From Pseudomonadota bacterium (GTDB taxonomy: Bacteria; Pseudomonadota; Gammaproteobacteria; Pseudomonadales; Oleiphilaceae): DNA of 13,345 nt. The notes beneath the pieces were generated by a model that worked only from the letters and a program-made list of their open reading frames with translations, did not search any database and was not told where the DNA came from. Made by a program: the position numbers and the translations under genes. Of the stretch, positions 6,709 through 13,004 are shown piece by piece; the stretch's first letter is position 1; each line of letters opens with the position of its first letter. The stretch spans positions 1 to 13,345 of the forward strand of contig JAEZAA010000289.1 of assembly GCA_023430625.1 (NCBI GenBank). Reading direction: 5' to 3'.

Positions 6709-7569
6709 ATGCAAGATGTAGTACAAATGCTGCTGGACCTACTGGATCTGGAGCGGATCGATGAGGACCATTTCCGCGGGGCCAGTGAGGATCTGGGTTT
6801 CAAAAACGTGTTTGGCGGCCAGGTGCTGGGGCAGGCCATGATGGCGGCGTACCGCACGGTGGAGGGGCGGCTTGCGCACTCCATGCACGGCTATTTCCTG
6901 CGCCCTGGTGATCCCAACGAAGCGATTGAGTACGAAGTGCATCGGATGCGGGACGGCAAGAGCTTCACCACCCGGCGGGTGATTGCACGTCAGCACGGCC
7001 AGGAAATCTTTGCCCTGATGGCCTCGTTTCAGGTGGATGAGGAAGGCTTTGAGCATCAATTCCCCATGCCGGATGTCAAACCGCCGGAAGAGCTGATCTC
7101 GGAGCTGGAAATGCGGCGCCGGTTTAAGGACTTGATCCCGGAGAAAGTACGGGAGCTGTTCACCCGCGACAGCCCCATTGAGATCCGCCCGGTCAATCCG
7201 ATCAACTATCTCAAGCCCGACAAGCGCGAACCGGTCAAGCACCAGTGGTTCCGCGCCATCAGCCCGTTACCGGACGATCCTGCGGTGCATCACTGCATCC
7301 TGGCGTATGCGTCGGATTTCGGCTTTCTGGGCACCTCCATGCAGCCCCACGGTGTATCCTTTTACCAGCGCAACGTTCAGGTGGCGAGCCTGGATCATTC
7401 CATCTGGTTCAACCGCAGCTTCCGCGCCGACGACTGGTTGCTGTACCACATGGACAGCCCCAGCGCATCGCATGCGCGTGGCCTCAACCGGGGCAACATC
7501 TATGATCGCCAGGGGCGGCTGGTCGCCTCCGTCGCTCAGGAAGCCCTGATTCGGAAGCACGGAGACTAA
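6709..7569 (+). CDS. tesB: Acyl-CoA thioesterase II (TesB)
   Basis: A 286-residue double-hotdog thioesterase that hydrolyses medium- and long-chain acyl-CoA to free acid and CoA; it matches E. coli TesB in length. Landmarks are NVFGGQVLGQA (33-43), LAHSMHGYFLRPGD (55-68) and SFTTRRVIARQ (85-95). The catalytic set by comparison with E. coli is D203 (YASDFGFL), S227 (VASLDHSIWF; Thr in E. coli) and Q277 (VAQEAL). The Thr-to-Ser change keeps the hydroxyl. GGAGGA (6693-6698) lies 10 nt before the ATG at 6709. A GTG at 6691 is in frame, but it overlaps the ribosome site. The stop is 1 nt before the next ATG, so it forms a tight two-gene operon with the hydrolase. Confidence 0.94.
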   Translation: MQDVVQMLLDLLDLERIDEDHFRGASEDLGFKNVFGGQVLGQAMMAAYRTVEGRLAHSMHGYFLRPGDPNEAIEYEVHRMRDGKSFTTRRVIARQHGQEIFALMASFQVDEEGFEHQFPMPDVKPPEELISELEMRRRFKDLIPEKVRELFTRDSPIEIRPVNPINYLKPDKREPVKHQWFRAISPLPDDPAVHHCILAYASDFGFLGTSMQPHGVSFYQRNVQVASLDHSIWFNRSFRADDWLLYHMDSPSASHARGLNRGNIYDRQGRLVASVAQEALIRKHGD

Positions 7570-7570
7570 C

Positions 7571-8563
7571 ATGGACGGCTCCTCGGGCTCGGATGCCACG
7601 CCACTTCATCACGCCAAGGGGCGGTTTCAGTCACCGCCCTCGCCACATCCCGACGGCCGCCATTCCAAGCGGATGCTGCAGGTGTTATGGGAGCTGTTTC
7701 GCCAGGGCAACCGGCCAGTCCCGGTGCCCGCCTCCCATTGCCTGGAACGGGCCGAGGCGCTTCGTCAGCTCACCGCTCATCAGACCGTCGAAAGTCTGAC
7801 CTGGCTGGGCCATGCCTGCTTCCTGATCCGGGTGGCGGGTCTGTCTATTCTGACCGATCCCTTTCTGTCGGAGCGGGCGTCTCCCTTTCGTTTTTCCGGT
7901 CCACGCCGGCTGGTGCCGACGCCGTTGCGGCTCGACGACCTGCCGCCGCTGGACCTGATCCTGATGTCCCACAATCACTACGATCATCTCGATGCGCCAA
8001 CCCTGCGTGCGCTGGCCCGGCGCCAGCCCCAGGTCCAGGTGGTCGCGCCCTTGGGTCTGACGCCGCTGTTGGCCAGCTTGGGGCTGAACAAGGTGCAGGA
8101 GCTGGACTGGTACCAGCACACGGAGGTGAACGGCGTGCGGATTGTGGCACTGCCCGGCTACCATTTTTCCGGGCGCACCCTATGGGACGAGAATCAGACG
8201 CTGTGGGCGGGTTTTGGGGTTCATGCGCCCGGGCGGCGGCTGTTCTTCGCCGGCGATACGGGTTATGGCCCTGAATTTCGCCGAGTTGGCGAGCGGACCG
8301 GTCCCTATGATGTGGCGCTGGTTCCCATCGGTGCCTATGGCCCACCCGAGGTCTTTGCAGCGGTTCACGCCAGCCCCGAAGAAGCGGTGAAAATGGGGGA
8401 GGATGTGGGGGCTGCGCATCTGGTGGGTATGCACTGGGGGACGATTCGGCTGACCACGGAGCCCTTTATGGAGCCGGCGGAGCGCTTCCTGGCGGCTCCT
8501 TCCACTGTGGCTCGCTCGCTGATGGCTATTGGCGAAACACGGGATCTGCAGACCTTTGCCTGA
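7571..8563 (+). CDS. MBL-fold metal-dependent hydrolase, NAPE-PLD/RomA-like
   Basis: A 330-residue metallo-beta-lactamase-fold enzyme resembling N-acyl-phosphatidylethanolamine phospholipase D and bacterial RomA/UlaG-type hydrolases. Metal-binding motifs are SHNHYDHLD (133-141: H134, H136, D138, H139), PGYHFSGR with H198, GDTGYG with D229, and GMHWGT with H288. All expected metal ligands of a two-zinc site are present. The first 70 residues are Pro/His/Arg-rich and less conserved; no signal peptide is seen. Its ATG follows the tesB stop by one base, with GGAG inside the end of tesB, so translation is likely coupled. With a thioesterase as partner, a lipid or acyl-amide substrate is plausible, but this is inference. 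Confidence 0.83.
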   Translation: MDGSSGSDATPLHHAKGRFQSPPSPHPDGRHSKRMLQVLWELFRQGNRPVPVPASHCLERAEALRQLTAHQTVESLTWLGHACFLIRVAGLSILTDPFLSERASPFRFSGPRRLVPTPLRLDDLPPLDLILMSHNHYDHLDAPTLRALARRQPQVQVVAPLGLTPLLASLGLNKVQELDWYQHTEVNGVRIVALPGYHFSGRTLWDENQTLWAGFGVHAPGRRLFFAGDTGYGPEFRRVGERTGPYDVALVPIGAYGPPEVFAAVHASPEEAVKMGEDVGAAHLVGMHWGTIRLTTEPFMEPAERFLAAPSTVARSLMAIGETRDLQTFA

Positions 8564-8592
8564 AGCGCCTTGCGCTCAGGATGGCGCTTTCT
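8563..8592 (+). terminator. Weak terminator-like hairpin between the convergent genes
   Basis: AAGCGCC (8563-8569) and GGCGCTT (8583-8589) form a 7-bp stem with a 13-nt loop and a short T run (8588-8590). It overlaps the stop codon of the hydrolase gene and lies between convergent transcription units. The T run is short on the plus strand and absent on the minus strand, so activity is uncertain. Confidence 0.4.
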
Positions 8593-8616
8593 GACCGAAT
8601 GGTGCCGGCAAGACCT

Positions 8617-11232
8617 TTAGGCGCTACGTTCCGAGGGAAGCGGCTGAGCATTGCGGGCTTGCAGCCATTCCAGCAGGGCCGGCAAGGGCATGGGGCGCGC
8701 CAGGAAGTAGCCCTGGATTAGGTCACAGCCGAGGCCCGCCAAAATGTCCTGGATTTCCTGGTTTTCCACGCCTTCGGCCACGACTCGGTAACCCAGGTTG
8801 TGGCACATGTCCAAGGTGGTCTTCACCACCACCTGATCATCCGCACGGGCGGTCAGGTCAAAGATCAGCGACTTGTCGATCTTGATCTCGTTGATCGGTA
8901 GCTTACGGATGTAGGATAGCGACGAGTAGCCCGTACCGAAGTCGTCCACCGACAGCTGAACTCCGACCCGACTCAGCAGCGATAACTCCTGCTGCGCCTG
9001 CAGCGCATTACTCATCATGGCCGTTTCGGTGATCTCCAGCGTGACTTCGTTGGGCGGCACCGCATGCTGCAGCAACAAGTGGGCGGTGAAGCGGGCAAAG
9101 TCCGGCTCGCGCAGGTTAACCGCCGACACGTTGATGGAGAAGTGCAGGCTATGGCCGGCCTGAAGGACCTGGTCACGAGCCGCCAGGGCCTGGCGCAGGA
9201 CCCAGCGGGTCAGGGGCGTGATGATACCGGTGCGCTCCGCCAGCACCACGAACTCATCGGGCGGAACGAAGCCGTGTTCCGGATGCACCCAACGCAACAG
9301 GGTTTCAACGCCCACAATCCGGCCGCTCGCCAGATCCATTTGGGGCTGAAAATAGAGTTCCAGGGCATCCTGGTTGATCGCCTTGTCCAGCTCCGCCATC
9401 AGGGTCAGGCGGCGTTCGTTGTACGGGTCCAATTCCTTGGTGTAGAAGGACACGCAGGCGTGCCCGGAGCTGCTGTTGTCCAGGGCAATGTGGGCCTTGC
9501 GGATCAGGCCGCTGCTGTGGCGGGCATGGAAGGGATAATGCGCCACGCCGACCTTCGCGCCCAGATCCAGGGTCAGGTGGTCGAACTCGATGCGTTCCCG
9601 GATTCTGGTCTCTAGTCGGCTGACCCGTTCATCCACCTTCAACGCGCCCTGATGGCGCAGCAGCAGGGCCAGGGTCACGCCTTCCGTGTTGGCCAGATGG
9701 AAGCGCTGACCAGCGTCGGCTTCCTCCAGCACAATGGCGCCTTCCAGGGTGGCACAAAAGTCGTTCAGCGCTGATGCCACCTTGAGCAGGAGGCGGTCGG
9801 CGTTGTCATGGCCGAGCGTTTTGTCGATTTCGTGAAAGCGCCCCAGGTGAATCAGGCAGAGCATGAACTGCTTGTCCGGATGGTCGGAGATCAGGGTTTG
9901 CACCTTGTTCTCGAATAAAGCCCGGTTAGGGAGTTGGGTAACAGCACTGTGGGTCGCCTGTTGCAGTAGCTGTTGCTCCACCTGGCGACGCTCGGCGGCT
10001 TCATGGATGATCAGATTTTGCGCCTGCAGGCGATCATTGCGCTCACGATAGATGCGGTCGGCAATGGCGACAGAGAGCAGAATGACCTCCATGGCCGAGC
10101 CGATTTGCAGGCCATTCCTAGTGAGAGCCGTCGAGGGGATGATGCCCATCTTATAGAGAAGGAACATGGTCGCGCCAATCTGCAGGCTGAGCCAGGCAAG
10201 CGTGAAATAGCGGGCTTCTTGAACACCCTTCCACCATAGGAGTGGTCCAGCGATGGAGCCGACCAAGAGGGCAGGGATTAACATGTACACGGCCATTTGT
10301 ATGGAAATGCCGTAGGGCAGTACGAAAGCTAGCGCCAGGCCGATCACACCGATCACGCAGATGGTCTTGAGCACCCAGCTCAGAGGGCGGTGGTGCAAGT
10401 CGACTCGCAGAAAGCTGTGCGTGAAGTAGCCGGTCAGGAAAACTGCTAAGGGTAGAATGACCGGCAGGATCTGGTTTTGCAGATCCGGCATGTCCGGCCA
10501 CAGGTGTTCGAATGTGCGAGCATGCAGAGTTGACTGAATCAGCAGGATCGTCGTGACGAACGCCACGTAACAGAGATAGGTCGACTCCCTCAGGCGGAAA
10601 AACACAAAGAGGTTAAAGATGATTACGAATACAAGGATGCCGTAATACATCGAGTTGACATGAATGGACGCACTGTCATAGAGGTAAAACTCCCGCTCAT
10701 CCCAGAGTGTGGCAGGGAACTCCACCACGCCGTCCGTACTGATTCTGAAGTAGAGGGAGTATTCCGCGCCGGCATCCAGATTCAGCGGGAACAGAAACAG
10801 GGGGTGTGAAATCAGGCGTTGGGAGAACGGATAGCGGTCCCCGGTCACGGTGCTTTCGATCAACTCGCCGTTTCGCAGCAGGTAATATTCCAGGTGGTCG
10901 AGCGTGGTGCAGTTGACAACCAACAGTTTGCGCAGCGTGTCCGCTTGCTCATTGATCAGATTAATCCGAAACCAGTGTGTTGGCGCTCCATACCCAAAAC
11001 TCGTTTGCCCGGCGGGCATGGGCTGCCACTGTAACTCTGCTTTGTTACGGAGTAATTCGTCCAGGGACAGTTGATTTTCCGCATCTTTCAGGAAGTAGGC
11101 CGTAGGTGTCATGTACGGGCGATCGTCCACCAGATCGGAGCCGACGGCGAGCGACGCTTGAGAGAGGGAAACGACCATCAACAGGATGGTCAGCAACCAA
11201 CCTCTGATCTGGTGCTTTAAGGGCTGGAGCAT
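8617..11232 (-). CDS. 7TM-DISM receptor with degenerate GGDEF and EAL domains (c-di-GMP phosphodiesterase)
   Basis: An 871-residue inner-membrane signalling protein. The N-terminus has a hydrophobic signal segment (about 12-30). An extracytoplasmic 7TMR-DISMED2-like domain follows (about 35-185), then a seven-helix 7TMR-DISM block (about 193-395), a helical linker, a GGDEF-type domain (about 430-600) and an EAL domain (about 610-860). The GGDEF signature is replaced by NTEGV near 515-519, so cyclase activity is unlikely. The EAL domain keeps ETLLRW (from 643), NVS (701-703), EITE (733-736), DDFGTGYS (763-770), KID (784-786), EGVE (820-823) and QGY (840-842), consistent with active c-di-GMP hydrolysis. 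The start at 11232 (MLQPLKHQ) fits the signal segment, but no ribosome site is clear. A GTG at 11304 would add 24 residues. The ligand sensed outside is unknown. Confidence 0.88.
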   Translation of the reverse strand: MLQPLKHQIRGWLLTILLMVVSLSQASLAVGSDLVDDRPYMTPTAYFLKDAENQLSLDELLRNKAELQWQPMPAGQTSFGYGAPTHWFRINLINEQADTLRKLLVVNCTTLDHLEYYLLRNGELIESTVTGDRYPFSQRLISHPLFLFPLNLDAGAEYSLYFRISTDGVVEFPATLWDEREFYLYDSASIHVNSMYYGILVFVIIFNLFVFFRLRESTYLCYVAFVTTILLIQSTLHARTFEHLWPDMPDLQNQILPVILPLAVFLTGYFTHSFLRVDLHHRPLSWVLKTICVIGVIGLALAFVLPYGISIQMAVYMLIPALLVGSIAGPLLWWKGVQEARYFTLAWLSLQIGATMFLLYKMGIIPSTALTRNGLQIGSAMEVILLSVAIADRIYRERNDRLQAQNLIIHEAAERRQVEQQLLQQATHSAVTQLPNRALFENKVQTLISDHPDKQFMLCLIHLGRFHEIDKTLGHDNADRLLLKVASALNDFCATLEGAIVLEEADAGQRFHLANTEGVTLALLLRHQGALKVDERVSRLETRIRERIEFDHLTLDLGAKVGVAHYPFHARHSSGLIRKAHIALDNSSSGHACVSFYTKELDPYNERRLTLMAELDKAINQDALELYFQPQMDLASGRIVGVETLLRWVHPEHGFVPPDEFVVLAERTGIITPLTRWVLRQALAARDQVLQAGHSLHFSINVSAVNLREPDFARFTAHLLLQHAVPPNEVTLEITETAMMSNALQAQQELSLLSRVGVQLSVDDFGTGYSSLSYIRKLPINEIKIDKSLIFDLTARADDQVVVKTTLDMCHNLGYRVVAEGVENQEIQDILAGLGCDLIQGYFLARPMPLPALLEWLQARNAQPLPSERSA

Positions 11233-11350
11233 GGGGTCATGTTGGACGAGGAAACATGCTTTTAAACGTAGTCGTAATAGCCTGTTTCCGCCAGTTTGTA
11301 CCACCTTCGCTCTTTTTGCCGGGTGAGGCGATTTTTAGCGCCGTTCCGCG

Positions 11351-11806
11351 TTAACGTTCACTTAGTTGAGCCGCCCAGGCCAAAGCCCAGGGAATCGCCT
11401 CGCCTTCAGGTTCCGTGGTTTCCAGGGCGTCAATCAGCAAGCGCTCTTGAGCAGGGCGGCCTCCCAGTTCCAGCAACAGCTCCTCTATCAAGGCGCCTGC
11501 CGCGCCATAGGTGTCGCCGTAAGAGCTGTCGCCCAGCGTGATGATGCCAAAGGGGCGGCCATGGAGGAGTGGGAGCTGATCCCGTAGGTGGACGTAAAAG
11601 GGGACCAGGTTGGCGGGTAATTCGCCGCTTCCCGTGGTGGAGGTACAGACCAGGATGGCGTGGTCGTTGCCGGTCAGGTCCGCGATGTCGGGTTGGTCAA
11701 AAAGAGCGACCTCATGCCCGGCGGCCCGCAATGCATCGGCGACGGCGCGTGCCGTCAGGAGGGCTGCGCCGTAAACGCTGCCGGCGAAAAGGCTGATGTT
11801 GGCCAT
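11351..11806 (-). CDS. Flavodoxin-domain protein, MioC-like
   Basis: A 151-residue FMN-binding flavodoxin fold, likely a cytoplasmic one-electron carrier. The phosphate-binding loop is FAGSVYGAALLTA (7-19). The later loops are CTSTTGSGELPANLVPF and LGDSSYGDTYGAAGALIEELLLELGG, the two FMN-isoalloxazine regions of the MioC and sulfite reductase flavodoxin type. Length matches MioC (about 147). The ATG at 11806 is chosen because GGAGA lies 8 nt upstream. The alternative ATG at 11812 has only 2 nt of spacing. It lies 118 nt upstream of the 7TM-DISM gene on the same strand; co-transcription is possible but not evident. Its redox partner cannot be told from this context. Confidence 0.85.
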   Translation of the reverse strand: MANISLFAGSVYGAALLTARAVADALRAAGHEVALFDQPDIADLTGNDHAILVCTSTTGSGELPANLVPFYVHLRDQLPLLHGRPFGIITLGDSSYGDTYGAAGALIEELLLELGGRPAQERLLIDALETTEPEGEAIPWALAWAAQLSER

Positions 11807-11905
11807 GGGCATATTCTCCGGGCACTGTCGGGAAGGAAGGCCGTGCGCTCAGCGCTGGTACTCGGTGGGCCTGCAAAGAGCCGCGAGGATAACCGCTTTG
11901 GGCGG

Positions 11906-11929
11906 TGGCGTCATCCATGGCGTCATCCA
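11906..11929. repeat. Perfect tandem 12-bp duplication
   Basis: TGGCGTCATCCA occurs twice head to tail (11906-11917 and 11918-11929), about 100 nt upstream of the flavodoxin start. Twelve bases is slightly more than one helical turn, so both copies would face nearly the same side of the DNA. It could be a pair of regulator sites or a slippage product. Confidence 0.7.
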
Positions 11930-12027
11930 AGGACGAGGTCAATCGTCAGAACCGGCCCGCCAATGGGAACCCACTCCTATATTGAACTCCGACCTGGTGA
12001 ATCGGTGACGGATCACTATCATTAGCA

Positions 12028-12120
12028 GGCTTGTCGCACGAAAGGTGCAAGGATGCGAAGTAGCGCTCGGCTGGAGCGCTGCATTGAGGCGGGGCAGTGG
12101 GTGCCCGAAACCCGGCCTGG
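12028..12120 (+). other. Cluster of hairpins upstream of the subtilase-like gene
   Basis: First hairpin: CTT plus GCAC pairs with GTGC plus AAG around loop GAAAG, with a 3-nt bulge (about 12030-12051). Second: AGCGCTC-GGCTG-GAGCGCT (12062-12080), a perfect 7-bp stem that extends by U-G and G-C pairs. Third: a weaker GGGT and ACCC pairing near 12100-12114. This could be a structured leader RNA, but no known riboswitch class fits. Confidence 0.35.
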
Positions 12121-12128
12121 TTTCATCA

Positions 12129-12155
12129 TTCCGTCAACGTTCGTGGTTCCGTCAA
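12129..12155 (+). repeat. 9-bp direct repeat before the subtilase-like gene
   Basis: TTCCGTCAA occurs at 12129-12137 and 12147-12155, an 18-bp period, ending about 20 nt before the start codon. It could be a pair of half-sites for a regulator overlapping the promoter. No matching consensus is recognised. Confidence 0.5.
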
Positions 12156-12176
12156 TGGATGATAAGGTGCCCGATT

Positions 12177-12947
12177 ATGCCCAATACCAGGTTGCCAGTT
12201 CTGGAGCCTGTTCCAGTTATTGAACAAGTGCGCTGGGGCGTCGATGCGATCGACCCCTGGCTTCGCGCTATGCGGCCACGTTGTGCCAGCTTCCTGCCGC
12301 CGGTCTGTATCGGTTTGCTGGATACTGGGATCAATCTTGAACACGTTGCCTTTTCCGGCGCGAGCATCGTAGCGCGCAGTTTCATCGGCAGCTCCGATCT
12401 GGAGGACACGGTGGGTGCGGGAACGCACCATGCGGGATTGCTGGTGGCGCAGCCTGAATCCGGCAATGCCGGTCTTTGCCCCGACGCGATTCTGTTCGTG
12501 GCCAAGGTCTGCCAGCCCGGACAGACCTTCGAGCAACTGGAGGATGCGACCTATAAGGCGCTGCTCTGGCTCGCCAAGGTGGAGTGCTCCCTGATCCTGT
12601 TGCCCGAGGGCAGCCCCCACAACAGTGCTCTGATTCGGCTTGGCCTGGACGCCTTGATGGCGCAGGGCGCGGTGATTCTCGCCGGCGTGGGTGAAGCGGG
12701 TGGGGAGTTGCCGCTGTTTCCGGCGGCCATGCGCGGCGTGCTGGCGGTGTCGGCCTTGGCGCGGGATGGCCGGCCCCTGGCCGGCTCCTATGCAGGAGCG
12801 GATGTGGAGGTGTGGGCGCCCGGCGAGGCGCTCATTTCCGCCAGTACCCAGGGCTGGAGCGCGCGCTCGGGCAGTGCGGCGGCCACTGTCATCGCCGGCG
12901 GCCTGCTGGTACGATCCCTCTCCGATTATTCGTTGAGATCCGGGTAA
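12177..12947 (+). CDS. Subtilase-fold protein lacking catalytic His and Ser (probable pseudoprotease)
   Basis: A 256-residue protein that spans one S8 catalytic domain and nothing else; no signal peptide or prodomain is seen, so it is probably cytoplasmic. Subtilase landmarks run in order: VRWGVDAID (18-26), IGLLDTGIN with Asp49, GAGTHHAG (80-87), GLCPDAILFVAKV (99-111), ALMAQGAVILAGVGEAG (159-175), GVLAVSALARDGR (187-199), VEVWAPG (210-216) and SGSAAATVIAGG (231-242). Against subtilisin, HGTHVAG reads AGTHHAG (Ala81 for the catalytic His), SGTSMAT reads SGSAAAT (Ala234 for the catalytic Ser), and the oxyanion Asn is Gly172. The frame is intact, so this is not an obvious pseudogene. AAGGTG 7 nt before the ATG at 12177 supports this start; the frame is open to 12045, but that extension is not subtilase-like. 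It is followed by the EVE gene. Function unknown. Confidence 0.8.
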   Translation: MPNTRLPVLEPVPVIEQVRWGVDAIDPWLRAMRPRCASFLPPVCIGLLDTGINLEHVAFSGASIVARSFIGSSDLEDTVGAGTHHAGLLVAQPESGNAGLCPDAILFVAKVCQPGQTFEQLEDATYKALLWLAKVECSLILLPEGSPHNSALIRLGLDALMAQGAVILAGVGEAGGELPLFPAAMRGVLAVSALARDGRPLAGSYAGADVEVWAPGEALISASTQGWSARSGSAAATVIAGGLLVRSLSDYSLRSG

Positions 12948-12948
12948 G

Positions 12949-12998
12949 CTCCCGCTCCCCAGGCGGTGGGATGCGAAGATCCTGGCGCTGCGCGGGAG
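12949..12998 (+). promoter_or_regulatory. Intercistronic hairpin covering the EVE-gene ribosome site
   Basis: CTCCCGC (12949-12955) begins one base after the upstream stop codon and is the exact complement of GCGGGAG (12992-12998), which contains the Shine-Dalgarno of the EVE gene. A nested 5-bp stem, CCAGG (12959-12963) with CCTGG (12981-12985), supports the fold. A ribosome ending translation of the upstream gene would open it, so translational coupling is plausible. Confidence 0.45.
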
Positions 12999-13004
12999 AG
13001 AATC

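Larger units (their letters stand above)
11807..12176. other. 370-nt non-coding region with repeats and hairpins
   Basis: This divergent region between the flavodoxin and the subtilase-like gene has no supported gene. It holds a 12-bp tandem duplication (11906-11929), three adjacent hairpin-forming stretches (about 12028-12120) and a 9-bp direct repeat (12129-12155). No clear sigma-70 promoter is visible on either strand. Short open frames here lack ribosome sites. Confidence 0.6.

Noticed and set aside
6501..6884. Upstream extension of the CWC protein to 205 residues
   Set aside because: The extension overlaps the start of tesB on the opposite strand, is Ser/Arg-rich without family features, and the inner ATG at 6500 gives the compact cysteine-rich family member.
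11712..11942. A 76-codon minus-strand open frame starting in the tandem repeat and running into the flavodoxin gene
   Set aside because: It overlaps the flavodoxin frame for about 95 nt, has an Arg-rich tail and no recognisable domain.
11963..12025. A 20-residue plus-strand open frame (MGTHSYIELRPGES...) in the long non-coding region
   Set aside because: The peptide looks natural in composition, but there is no ribosome site before the ATG and no family match, so it cannot be supported.
12028..12085. Resemblance to a c-di-GMP-I (GEMM) riboswitch, with a GAAA-type loop followed by GATGCGAAG
   Set aside because: The conserved AGGGCAAACC segment and the second conserved helix sequence are absent; only the loop and a partial 3' match are shared.
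11807..13004. 6S RNA or folate cyclo-ligase genes, often found near EVE genes in gammaproteobacteria
   Set aside because: No sequence resembling 6S RNA and no cyclo-ligase frame is present upstream of the EVE gene here; they may lie beyond the window.
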